Translations under genes and position numbers: made by a program
Shown here: one piece after another, positions 55,092 to 64,000 of the stretch
How positions within the stretch are numbered: position 1 is the first letter of the stretch
How the letters are laid out: every line of letters begins with the position of its first letter
Notes under the pieces: model-generated
What the model was told of the DNA's origin: nothing
The model's database searches: none
The model's input: the letters and a program-made list of their open reading frames with translations, nothing else
NCBI RefSeq assembly: GCF_905220415.1
Contig: NC_059567.1
Coordinates: 1,426,001 to 1,490,000 of the forward strand
Reading direction: 5' to 3'
Origin: Colias croceus
Taxonomy: Eukaryota; Arthropoda; Insecta; Lepidoptera; Pieridae
Length of the DNA: 64,000 nt

Positions 55092-55184
55092 AGTATTTTG
55101 ATTCTATAGGTCCTTAAGCCTCATGTGAACCTGATGTAAATAATATTACCAATACATTTTAAATTAATAATACACAAGGAGTTA
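55092..55184 (+). other. 3' UTR of the RepHel gene
   Basis: 93 bp of AT-rich DNA between the stop codon and the Helitron end. Confidence 0.5.
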
Positions 55185-55272
55185 CACGCTGACGTAGTCG
55201 CGGGCACAGCTATCTATACTTTTCTGCCGGAAGTCACTATTCCACGCGGACGAAGTCGCGGGCAAAAGCTAG
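55185..55272 (+). terminator. Helitron 3' end, doubled
   Basis: Two similar end-like modules: GACGTAGTCGCGGGCACAGC then TAT (55192-55213), and 40 bp later GGACGAAGTCGCGGGCAAAAG with CTAG at 55269-55272. Only the second ends in CTRR and meets the host T. Helitron ends are known to carry a short GC hairpin before CTRR, here CGCG-x8-CGCG. Confidence 0.65.
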
Positions 55273-55338
55273 TAAATGTAATAAAGTAGTTCAGCATATA
55301 CAGTATTTTATTGGAAGACCCCAGCCTCTGTACACTAA
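55273..55338 (+). repeat. 3' LTR of the Ty3/gypsy element, second part
   Basis: Resumes with TAAATGTAATAAAGTAG and matches the 5' LTR from 33462 to its end without a visible difference. Confidence 0.9.
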
Positions 55339-55433
55339 CTGCTGCTGCTGCTGAAACTGCTGTTACTAGACTGATCATCAGAGTCTGTAAAGAAAATGTC
55401 TTCATTGATTAGTGCACTACTGTTTAATGACAT
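55339..55433 (-). pseudogene. Start of the same LINE ORF, beyond the nested insertions
   Basis: ATG at 55431-55433 begins MSLNSSALINEDIFFTDSD, then a run of Ser residues, and stops at the LTR border. The next codons in the same frame are at 33322 (TNPTPLNETLTSHF, leading to VVHINAQSI). This shows that the 22 kb between were inserted into the ORF. Confidence 0.65.
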
Positions 55434-55566
55434 ACTAAAATAAATATATTTAAAATAGAATAAATAAAATAATAATAAAACTTAAATTGTATAAAATTAC
55501 TTACTTAAATACTATATTACTACTTAAAGTGTATGTAAACTACGTTTTTAATTTTTATATATACTA

Positions 55567-55610
55567 CTAGCTGTGCCCGCGACTTCATCCGCGTGGAATA
55601 GCGACTGCAT
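55567..55610 (-). mobile_element. Helitron 3' end on the minus strand
   Basis: CTAG at 55567-55570 with GCTGTGCCCGCGACTTCATC beyond it; on the minus strand this is a Helitron 3' end followed by T. It is nearly the same module as 55192-55213. The 5' end of this element (at higher coordinates) was not found. Confidence 0.5.
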
Positions 55611-55724
55611 AGTATTACTACTTTACATACAATTATTTAGTAAACACATACTACCTTAAACAATTCATAGAATTGTTAATAGAATTTATTACTAATCTAA
55701 GCTAAAAAACTTACGTACTTTCCG

Positions 55725-56255
55725 GAAATCCGGGGCATTTTCCGGAGATATCCGGAAAATGCCGTTAAAATATCTGGAAAATCCCCCGGAAAATGTGTGA
55801 AAATGTCCGGTTAATACCCGGAAAATATCCGGAAAATGCGTGAAAATGTTCGGGAAAAGCGTGGAAAATGCCTGGAAAATCTCCGGAAAATGCCCGGAAA
55901 ATATTCAAAAAATGCGTGAAAATGTCCGGAAAAGTCGTGGAAAATGCCTGAAAAATTCCCGGAAAATGTCAGGAAAATGTCTGGAAAATCCCCGGAAAAT
56001 GCGTGAAAATGTCCGGAAAAAGCGTGGAAAATGCCTGGAAAATCTCCGGAAAATGTCAGGGAAATGTTCAGAAAATGCCTGGAAATACCTGGAAAATATC
56101 TGGAAAATATCCGGAAAATGCGTGAAATGGTCCGGAAAAGGCGTCGAAAATGCCTGGAAAATCCCCGGAAAATGCGTGAGGAATTGTCCGGAAAATGCCC
56201 GGAAAATATCCGGAAAATGCGTGAAAATGTCCGGAAAAAGCGTGGATAATGCCAC
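55725..56255. repeat. Minisatellite of ~15-bp units (TCCGGAAAATGCGTG)
   Basis: Units such as TCCGGAAAATGCGTGAAAATG, CCCGGAAAATATCCGG and TGCCTGGAAAATC alternate with a higher-order period near 75 bp. Because unit lengths are multiples of three and stops are rare, both strands show long open frames (up to 177 codons); these are not genes. Confidence 0.85.
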
Positions 56256-56382
56256 TTCAAATTTGCGAAGTAATTAAAGCAGACAACCAAAAAAAGAAAA
56301 AGAAAGCTAAAATCTTTCATATTAAATGTATATGGGATATTCATATTTCATATTATGTACTTAAGAGGGCTTATTCAATTTA

Positions 56383-56430
56383 ACGCAAGTCAAAATCTCC
56401 GCGATCTATTACGATAGATCGCGGCTTGCG
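56383..56430. other. Long hairpin
   Basis: CCGCGATCTAT, loop TACG, ATAGATCGCGG (56399-56424) is perfect; an outer CGCAAG and CTTGCG pair extends it with an internal bulge. The GC-rich patch continues to 56535. Not a tRNA. Confidence 0.65.
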
Positions 56431-56535
56431 CTATCCTTTTACTATGAACAGCATAGGTCCACAGGAGAGCGCCGAGCAACATGTCCTCTCTCTGGAAAGG
56501 CTCGCTGCCGACTGATTTTAATCGGGTCGCGCGCA

Positions 56536-57700
56536 GTGTTTTATAGTACTTTAAAAAAAATTGTAGAAAAATAATAGAGGTACCTTAGTTGATTTTTTAA
56601 ATTTTATCTTATAAGTAATACGTTCTTTTATTGCAATATGCATAAATTATATTCAACTAAGTCAAATATCTTGGTGAAAATAATCACTTTGTCGACTATA
56701 ATTTCTAAAAAAATTCACATTGTTCGGATTTTAATTTCGTAAGTTAGGAGTCCAAAATAAAAAAATCTTTTAACTAACTATTTTAATAAGGATTTTTGCA
56801 GTTAGTTAAAAAAAAATGTGTGTTAGATCTGTCAGCAATTTCAGATATTTTTAGCTTCGAAATTGACACTAAATGTGAAATCAAGTAATCATCGGCTCAG
56901 TTATCTTGATGGTATTCACAAATACTGTATTAATTGAAAAAAACTCTTAACTAACTATATAGACAATAAAATTTCCTAAAATTATTAGTAATTCTTATGT
57001 TTGTAAGATAAGTGGTTGATGGACAATCTGGTTTGAAAAATCACATATTTGAGCCAAACAGCGCACGGACCGCGTACACGGCCTTAATGTATGGGAGGGT
57101 TTAAAGATATTTTTTTTTATATTTCTCGATTTATTTAAAATAAATGATTACGGCCATTATTAGGATATCAGTTTAAAGTTTTTTGTTATCTGTAATACTT
57201 ACAAAAAAAAAATCGCCTATGCACACTGAACGATTACACCTTGTACCATGAATGCCTTAGCAAATGTTTGCCGTGATTATTTAAATGATCATAATTTTTT
57301 TTATTAATGAACCAATTGACATGAATTAAACACTAAATGACAAAAAAAATTAACTACAGTTTTGGGTTCGGGATCAATTTAATAATTACACCTGCTAATA
57401 TTTTTTTACATATTTTCATTGTATAAATTCGTAACATAATTTCCTTTATGTATTGTTCTATTAACACATAGATAATATCTTCCCCAGGTACTAAATTTTA
57501 ATAAAAAAGTTGTTTTTGTTATTTATATCTAAAAAAGAGTATTTATATTAGACAGAAATAAACATATAATTTTTATAAGTTTTATGGAAGCTGAATGTAA
57601 TGCAAATGGGCAAATATAAAAGTAAAATTAGGTATTTAAAATAAATAAATGAAACAACTACCAATTACAGAAAAACTTCTTTTTCGGTTGAAAATTGCTG
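56536..57700. other. AT-rich DNA without recognisable features
   Basis: No open frame, repeat or conserved motif was recognised in 1.16 kb. Confidence 0.6.
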
Positions 57701-57729
57701 GATCATGAGTATAATTCTTTATCTCTTAC

Positions 57730-57810
57730 CTTGGGCAGTCTGGAAGAGATCGCTAGTAAGCGATAAGACCGCCTTATGTACATACCGTGTTAATCCATTT
57801 GGTATGATTG
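57730..57810 (+). repeat. LINE 3'-end fragment
   Basis: GGGCAGTCTGGAAGAGATCG, then CGATAAGACCGCCTTATGTACAT. The same module on the minus strand is part of 16491-16640, and it is a common LINE 3' UTR in Lepidoptera. Confidence 0.5.
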
Positions 57811-58067
57811 TAAATATTTTACTTGGTGTGGTACGTATATTACCACACCAATTGATAAATAATATGTACTCTGATCCCAGTACGATCTGTACCGCGATAG
57901 CCATAACGATAATAAAACAATGAGATGACAGTAAAGCACGATTAAAAATCATACTTGTACAGTAGTTGTGAGTGCAATATTTACGTTTCAAAATAATTTT
58001 TTTTGGTACTAAAACGTAGGTAGATTCTCACGCACGCACGCTGATACGTGGTTGGCTGCCCCTTTTC

Positions 58068-58222
58068 TCATTCCCGAAAAATATCCTCTAAAATTACCCA
58101 AGATTCTTCCAATGATTGTACCATACGTTGGAAATTAACTTTAGTCAACAATTGACCACGCGCCAGGATACTTATTTCTACTACATCCTCATGCAAATCG
58201 TTAATTTTTATGAACATTGAAT
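58068..58222 (-). CDS. Candidate terminal exon of an unidentified gene
   Basis: After a good acceptor (TTTTTTTTATTTACAG at 58223-58238) one frame runs 51 codons to TGA: SMFIKINDLHEDVVEISI, then LARGQLLTKVNFQRM, then VQSLEESWVILEDIFRE. The even hydrophobic spacing suggests a helical, possibly coiled-coil tail. A possible donor (ACAAAAG then GTAAGT, near 58469) could supply an upstream exon, with phase that fits CVPTKDSMF, but no Met or second acceptor is clear there. I do not recognise the family. It could be a host gene end or a captured fragment. Confidence 0.35.
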
Positions 58223-58229
58223 CTGTAAA

Positions 58230-58915
58230 TAAAAAAAATGAAAAGATTACTTTACCTAATTTTATTAAAAAGCTACTAACAATTAATAAAATTCTATCAA
58301 GAACTAAAGTGACCTTCTTTGGGCGTTTAATATAGTCTTGTAAAAGTTATACATAAAAATAAAATTTCATCATTTTCTTATTTTGTCGTAACTTCAATTC
58401 TAATTAAAAACATGAGTCTAACTGTATAATTAATTATTAAAGAATAAATATAAAAGCTACAACTTACCTTTTGTGGGAACGCAAGAAGGATTTTTTTAAA
58501 TGTCACAATTAACTGTTAATAGTGTCTTGTTTGACATCAAATAATAAACATCTACCCTCACTTGTAAAAAATTTTATTTAGTATATTCACATAAAATATA
58601 AGCACCTGAAGTGGACTCTGGGAAGACATGGGTTAAAAAGTTAAATAAATAAGTACAATTAAAAACCCCACCAACATCATATTATTTAATTTTTAATTAT
58701 AAATTTGCAAGAAGCGTTAAACATGTAAATTGATTTGATTTTAATGAAGTCTCATAGATGGCGCTGTTTCAAATTTGTCTTTATACTACTAAGATTCATT
58801 AAACTGTTTCTCTGCCAAAATTACGTAAATGACGTAGTTTTTATAGTGTAAAGCTAGATAATAGCGTGGCTTACCCAAAAACAACATTTAAACATGAGTC
58901 TTTAGATTGTACGCT
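58230..58915. other. AT-rich DNA, possible intron
   Basis: Apart from the possible splice donor near 58469 on the minus strand, nothing was recognised. Confidence 0.4.
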
Positions 58916-58919
58916 GTGT

Positions 58920-59225
58920 AATACACGGAATACGTTAGAAAAATAAAGGTTCACAGCTCCTCCCCCGGAGGTGATAGCATGATAATGTGTATATAAAAGC
59001 CTCACCCGACCTGTTAGTAATATTCATGCAAAATTTGAAGTCAATCTATGCGGTACTTTTCGAGATTAGCTCGGACAAATATACAGACAAACAGACAAAC
59101 AGACAAACCGACAAACAGACAAACAGACAAAAATTCTAAAAACTATGTTTTTGGCTTCTATATCGATTATAGATCATGGATTATGTATTCTTTTAAAAAA
59201 ATATTCAATGTACAGTTTTGACTTT
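58920..59225. repeat. Short interspersed repeat with (CAGACAAA)n
   Basis: GCTCCTCCCCCGGAGGTGAT, ATGCAAAATTTGAAGTCAAT, a (CAGACAAA)n tract at 59083-59130, then AAAACTATGTTTTTGGCTTC. This pattern is frequent in moth and butterfly intergenic DNA and is probably a SINE or non-autonomous element. Confidence 0.5.
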
Positions 59226-59434
59226 CCTACGATTTTATTATATGTATAGATTATCAGCTATTTCCTGTACCAGCCAGTGTCAGTTTTACAAAATTAAATT
59301 ATATTTTATTTTTACATTACATTGCATTTATATTTTAACATGGTAACACTTTAAGAAAACAGTTTACCAATTGCTTAGTATCCAGAACGTCAAATATTTA
59401 AAAAGATTTTTCTATTGATAAAATGTGAAATAAA

Positions 59435-60047
59435 ATCCCACCAAAAACATAAATGTAAAAATTGGAGCCGAGTTCAATCGTTGACTTAATTTGCCAAAAA
59501 AAGAAATGAGATCTAAATGTGTGCCAAGTTCTGCAGACAGTCCAGAAATTTATTTACAAAGATGTATTAAGTTCTTAGGTTGACTGAAAACTCAATTGTT
59601 TTATTTTCCCTTAGAGAACAATGTTTATTCCAAAATATAACTTTTTTAATTTGAATAATATAATTATTTTCACAAAGCAAACAACTAATGACCTATTGAA
59701 CCCCATAATTTGATGAGGCTAGTTTTTAGAACCTCACAAAATATAAACAGTGTGTAAAACTAGCCTCATCAAATTATGGGGTTCAATAGGTCATTAGTTG
59801 TTTGCTTTGTGAAAATAATTATATTATTCAAATTAAAAAAGTTATATTTTGGAATAAACATTGTTCTCTAAGGGAAAATAAAACAATTGAGTTTTCAGTC
59901 AACCTAAGAACTTAATACATCTTTGTAAATAAATTTCTGGACTGTCTGCAGAACTTGGCACACATTTAGATCTCATTTCTTTTTTTGGCAAATTAAGTCA
60001 ACGATTGAACTCGGCTCCAATTTTTACATTTATGTTTTTGGTGGGAT
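59435..60047. mobile_element. Foldback element, 292-bp arms
   Basis: Arms 59435-59726 and 59756-60047 pair over their whole length without indel around a 29-nt loop. Ends read ATCCCACCAAAAACAT and its complement ATGTTTTTGGTGGGAT. Its end is shared with 49062-49472. The near-identity of the arms suggests a young insertion or arm conversion. Confidence 0.85.
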
Positions 60048-61575
60048 ATCATTACTTTTTGTACAGAAAATTACTCTGCAAATTTGATTTACTTTATAAA
60101 TATAATACTTTTTATATACGATTTTTTTTTCTTGCGGTTTCTCTGTATGGTTTGTTTAGTATTATTTTCTATATTTTCTTGTATGTTATGAATGTCAGCG
60201 CACATTGCCCCGTCATTATCTGCAATTTTTTAAACTCGTTTTCTGTTAGAAAAGATTACATGATTTTCTAAACATCCAGCGTGAATTTGTACACACACTA
60301 TTACCAAGATGCAAAGATCGTTGTAGAAGAATCGTCGCCTTACTCCATGACGTTACGGTATTGCCATGACGCGATCTTGAAAGTTTACTCTAAACGCGCC
60401 TAAAGATGTTTCACTCATATTAATATTACGCAAATTAAATCATTTTACCTTCGACGAAGCCTTCTTCCATTACACCATTTATGGTAATTATTTTTGCATG
60501 CTTGTATTGGCTAAACATGTTTGTGCTTTATTAATATAATTGTATCACCATTGAATACCATGTTTAAAGCAAAATAAAGATTTTATTTATTTATTTATTT
60601 ATTTACACTGAAATTAAAACTAAACTAAACACTCATAAATAAAGAATAAATAAATGTGAATATGTAAAATTATATATTATTTTTAACTGTATGAGCAATA
60701 AAGGCAATATTTTTATTACAATTTTCTTTTATTTTTTGAATAAAGAAATCATGCAATCGAAGTAATCCGCCCTAGCGATACTAGCGCGAGTGAGTGTGAT
60801 GTCAGAGGCGCTTCGAATCTACAGATGTTTCGTCCTAAAATATGTAAACTTCAATAATCTATATCTCAGTCATTTATTGATGGATTTCAAAATTTTTTTC
60901 GGCCACTGATTAGTTTTGATCTATTTTTTAAGACTAGTAAGGTGAATATACTATTTTCTTTTTTTTTAAACTTTTCCATTTTTCCATACAAACAAAATTT
61001 ATGTCATTGAAAAAAAAATTAAATACAAATAAATTCAGTATTTTCTGATTTTTTCCTTTGTACAGTCACTATTACCTAGTTGATTACAAAATTTGAACTT
61101 TCTAGGTCATCTGGAAGTAGGTTAGGTTTTGTATATGTCTATAAGTCAGTCAGTCTTAAAAATTGCGATTTTTGGATATTAATATCTACGCAACTGTTTA
61201 ATCTGTATTTATGAAATTTAAGGTTCTTGTTTATCTTGAGGTCCTCTTGATATGTACCAAATTTGGTTTATATAACTTAAATAGTTTTCGAGTTATAAGG
61301 GGGTGAAAAGTGGCTCGAAATGGTTCGTGTAAATATACACACGGCTGCTGCTCGCCAGTTCTCTTCGCTTGAACTCGGCTTGACACGCTGCCGCGTGTCT
61401 AGATGTGGGTATTTGAATTATAAACAAACTAAACTCTGAACTAAGACTCTAAATATCTAAACTAAGCTTAGATAGGTACGTTAATAGGAAATCCAAAAGA
61501 TACAATAAAATAAAGAAGTTAAATTTAAGACTACTGCTTTAGAAATAAATATTGAAAATTAAAATTACAATTTAG
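60048..61575. other. AT-rich DNA with repeat pieces
   Basis: A (TTTA)n tract at 60580-60606 marks a LINE tail; 60780-61400 has GCGATACTAGCGCGAGTGAG and ATGTACCAAATTTGGTTTAT, common in interspersed repeats. An 88-codon frame (60005-60271) is mostly Phe/Tyr/Leu encoded by T-rich DNA and starts inside the foldback arm, so it is not taken as a gene. Upstream exons of the nuclease gene should lie here or further left, but I could not find them. Confidence 0.4.
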
Positions 61576-62977
61576 AATCAACGATACTACTGTCGCAAAG
61601 GATATCATGCAAGAAATGTACAAATGGTAAGCCTGATATAATAATGTCTGTATACGCTTTCACACTTGAACCACAGAAAATCGATTTAATGAAATTTGGA
61701 CCAATTCCATAGGATCATGAACTAAGCAGTACCTATAAATCACAGGACGCTGCTAGTACCTATATTTTTTATAACATTCATTAGAACAGCCACATAAAAA
61801 TAGTTGTAAAATAATTCTTTTTGCAGTTCACAGATGCAGATTTGAACATAATACATGTAGATGCAACATATGGCGGAGCGACTCACGACAGCCTTATTTT
61901 TAATAATTGCATCATTCGGGACCACCTCGAACAATTAGTACAAACAGGCGAATCTGTGTACTTGTTAGGTGAGTTAATAAAAAATAAATAAATAAAAAAG
62001 CCTTTTTAATTCCTTAATTAAATATATAGTTTTACAAAGTTTTACATTTATAGTGTTCAAGTAAATTATTCTAAGTTAAACAGTAAATACATGGTTTTTT
62101 ATATTATTTGTTCAAGTAAATTATTCTAAGTTAAACAGTAAATACATAGTTTTTTATATTATTTGTTCAAGTAAATTATTCTAAGTTAAACAGTAAATAC
62201 ATAGTTTTTTATATTATTTGTTCAAGTAAATTATTCTAAGTTAAACAGTAAATACATAGTTTTTTATATTGTTAGGTGAGTTACCTCTTAGCTAATTTAT
62301 AAAGACGAATCTTTGTTTGTTTGTAAATATTTAACTCAAAAACTACTGGATTAATTCCTTCAAAAATTCTTTCATCATTAAAAAAACTACTTTATTTTTG
62401 AGTAATTTAGGCTTTATTACCGAAGTTCACGGAATTCATAAAAATTGGAGAGCAGGCGAAATCATTGAAAACTACTAGTTTCATTAATAAAAATATAATT
62501 GTTGATGACAAAACATTTTATTTTTTAACAATATTCATTGTTACAGGTGATTCTGGGTATCCGCAGCGTCAGTACCTAATGGTGCCAGTTCCAAATGCAG
62601 ACGAGGGAACACCAGAACATCACTATAACCAGCTGCATGCTACTGCAAGAAACACCGTAGAAAGAACAATAGATTTAGATGATAACAAGAAAGCCAGATT
62701 TAGATGCCTATTAGCACATAGAGTCCTACATTATGACCCCGACACGGTTTCGAAGATTGTAATAGCATGTTGCGTGCTTCACAATATTTGTAATCGTGCC
62801 GGCCTACCAGCTCCAGCCATACTCAATTCAGAGCTAGAGGTTGAGGCTGGTTTTCATAGGACCAGACAAAGTGTAGCTTCAAATGAGGATGTACCCAATG
62901 AAACTGCACTTGGTCAGCTATGTAGACAAAGATTGATAAATGAATTATGGAGGGCAAGGAACACGCGGGAATTATAA
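61576..62977 (+). CDS. PIF/Harbinger-type nuclease (HARBI1-like), 3' exons
   Basis: Three exons with canonical sites: 61576-61626, 61827-61968 and 62547-62977; phases join without error. Exon a: YYCRKGYHARNVQM. Exon b: FTDADLNIIHVDATYGGATHDSLIFNN, with the first catalytic Asp in VDAT. Exon c: GDSGYPQRQYLMVPVPN with the second Asp, then HATARNTVERTIDL with the catalytic Glu, FRCLLAHRVLHYD and IACCVLHNICNRAG, ending REL at a stop. The triad is complete. The N-terminal exons (helix-turn-helix part) are not found. It is either an autonomous Harbinger transposase or a domesticated relative; splice sites are intact in both cases. Confidence 0.85.
62050..62275 (+). repeat. 57-bp tandem repeat in the nuclease intron
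   Basis: Four copies beginning GTTCAAGTAAATTATTCTAA at about 62057, 62112, 62169 and 62226. They differ by one or two bases. Located in the second intron. Confidence 0.8.
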
Positions 62978-63166
62978 TTAATTCAAACAAAAATCAATGC
63001 AAATTATTTATTCCGGAAAATTATATTCATAGGTGTTAGTAACTCAATTAGGGCTTATAAACTAATGTTAGTAAATTAAGAAACTATACTTAAGTAAAAC
63101 CACAGATAATTTTTTACTACTAAAATAAGTTAAGAACTAATAAATGTATTTAAGTATAAAAGTATT

Positions 63167-63988
63167 TTATTTTTTTAAATTTTCAGCTAATAATTTAAGA
63201 CCTTCCCCGACGGCAATCAGGCCCTCTGCTGTCATTCTGTTGGTCTCCCTTTGTGAGTTGACCATCACCTCCTGTAACTCACAGTAGCGACGGTCAATCT
63301 CAATCCGTTGCTCTTCCAAGCTAAGAAACCTTTCGGTAAAGGTTGTTAATTGAGATTGCCGCCTTTGTGATGGAGGTGATCGTCTTCTTTGCCGTTGTTG
63401 TGGAAGACTCGATGACCCTGAAACGTAAAAATAAATATTAATTTATTATTATTTCCACCGGTGACGAATTTTTGACAAGTCTTCTTATTATTATTTCCTT
63501 AATTCATTATCAAGTATTATTTAGTTTTATTTGTATGTATTTCCAAATTTTTATTGTTGACTAGCTTTCCGCCCGCGGCTTCGCCCGCGTTTTCAAAGAA
63601 AAACCCGTTCCCGTAGGATTTCCGGGATAAAACCTATCCTATGTCCTTTCTCGGGTATCAAAATATCTCTATACCAAATTTCATGCAAATTGGTTCAGTA
63701 GTTAAGGCGTGATTGAGTAACAGACAGACAGACAGAGTTACTTTCGCATTTATAATATTAGTATGGATTATAAATAATGTAAATCAATTCATAAATCTCA
63801 TAATTACTTGTGTTACGACGTGGTGATGGACCCGCGACGTTCAATTGACGTCGAGCAGGAAAGTTGCCTGAGCCAGAGGGGGTAACTGCTTGCAGAGGGC
63901 TCGTTACCTCCGCTCTCGGTGGTGTATGAGCAGGGGAAGGTTCGGGATTCAGGATACAGTCAACATATTGCTGAATTAGTTGAGGTCT
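63167..63988 (-). CDS. Proline/arginine-rich coiled-coil protein, probable Harbinger DNA-binding partner, 3' exons
   Basis: Two exons with phase-matched sites: 63808-63988 and 63167-63417. First: RPQLIQQYVDCILNPEPSP, AVTPSGSGNFPARRQLNVAG. Second: SSSLPQQRQRRRSPPSQRRQ, then a helix TFTERFLSLEEQRIEIDRRY and ELQEVMVNSQRETNRM, ending ENLKK and TAA. Harbinger elements are known to carry a second gene with a Myb/SANT domain and such a tail; the Myb part would lie beyond the window. The gene faces the nuclease gene, ends 190 bp apart. The assignment rests on this position and on the tail. Confidence 0.6.
63561..63767 (-). mobile_element. 207-bp non-autonomous Helitron in the intron
   Basis: On the minus strand it starts TCCATACTAATATTATAAAT, has a (CTGT)n tract, and ends GGGCGGAAAGCTAG; A stands before and T after. 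It sits in the intron between the two exons of the partner gene. It is a very common type in Lepidoptera. Confidence 0.8.
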
Positions 63989-64000
63989 CTGAAAAAAAAA

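Larger units (their letters stand above)
39738..55272 (+). mobile_element. Composite 15.5-kb Helitron
   Basis: Starts TCTATATAC, ends GCTAG. Base 39737 is A and base 55273 is T; joining them restores the intact LTR. These are the known Helitron rules: 5'-TC, CTRR-3', insertion between A and T, no target duplication. The left ~565 bp look like a complete non-autonomous Helitron with its own CTAG (40299-40302). The right part (47966-55272) is an autonomous copy that shares ~120 bp with the left one around its promoter but has no 5' end. The simplest reading is that transposition began at the small copy's 5' end, ran through its terminator and ended at the large copy's terminator. Confidence 0.75.
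33323..55338 (+). mobile_element. Ty3/gypsy LTR retrotransposon, 3' LTR split by a Helitron
   Basis: 5' LTR 33323-33528, primer site, gag, pol, 3' noncoding, purine tract, 3' LTR in two parts (39599-39737 and 55273-55338). The two LTRs differ at two transitions in about 205 bp, so the insertion is fairly recent. A clean target duplication is not obvious; the flanks CTATA and CTAAC agree in three of five bases. No env-like frame follows pol. Confidence 0.85.
30426..55566 (-). mobile_element. CR1-group LINE (minus) hosting the 22-kb nest
   Basis: Its 3' end is near 30426, its ORF start at 55433, and its 5' UTR probably lies in 55434-55566. Removing 33323-55338 joins an open frame. Its 5' UTR abuts a Helitron end on the minus strand at 55567. 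Confidence 0.65.

Noticed and set aside
55811..56344. 177-codon Phe/Arg/Ser-rich frame on the minus strand
   Set aside because: It is the minisatellite read in one frame; the plus strand is equally open.
60005..60271. 88-codon Phe-rich frame
   Set aside because: Starts inside the foldback arm and consists of T-rich DNA; no exon signals.

Overview
The window is repeat-dominated DNA from an insect, most likely a moth or butterfly (Lepidoptera). The grounds are the Helitron termini, LINE 3' tails, an R4/Dong-like LINE with (TAA)n flanks, and frequent fragments carrying ACCGACTTC. No bacterial operon, rRNA, tRNA or CRISPR array was seen. Almost every long open frame belongs to a transposable element (TE). 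The only plausible intron-containing genes are a PIF/Harbinger-type pair at the right end and one unidentified exon.

Layout. (1) 1-11636: a hierarchical satellite-like array. Each 2.4-2.8 kb unit holds about five diverged ~260-bp monomers, two or three ~195-bp repeats with a strong hairpin, and an array of 115-bp monomers. Unit 1 is split by a 2.0-kb insertion that contains a TIR transposon (2155-3592) with mirrored subterminal motifs. (2) 11637-16500: an RTE-like LINE (minus), cut off at its 3' side by the array junction, then a 5'-truncated R4/Dong-like LINE (plus) with intact RT and endonuclease motifs. (3) 16491-30425: several damaged copies of one CR1/jockey-group LINE, two of them head to head. 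The last copy is split by another LINE (24726-29379), which is itself split by a piggyBac-type element (25315-26473, TTAA on both sides).

(4) 30426-55433: a deep nest. A minus-strand LINE ORF is split between 33322 and 55339 by a Ty3/gypsy element (LTRs at 33323 and 39599). Its gag and pol are joined by what looks like a classical -1 frameshift signal. The 3' LTR is split exactly between A and T (39737/55273) by a 15.5-kb Helitron unit that encodes an apparently complete 1715-aa Rep-helicase. Inside that unit lies a 6.6-kb LTR element with identical 155-bp LTRs, a CTACC target duplication and no recognisable gag or pol.

(5) 55434-64000: a Helitron end on the minus strand, a TCCGGAAAATG minisatellite, AT-rich DNA, one orphan exon (58068-58222, minus), a foldback element with 292-bp arms (59435-60047), then converging PIF/Harbinger genes: a nuclease on the plus strand (exons 61576-62977) and a proline/arginine-rich coiled-coil partner on the minus strand (exons 63167-63988).

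The genes work as mobile elements, not as a pathway. What stands out is the readable order of insertion, the composite Helitron, and the conserved hairpins in the array. Coordinates of TE borders are exact where a target duplication or TIR is cited and approximate elsewhere. All family assignments come from motifs read by eye.
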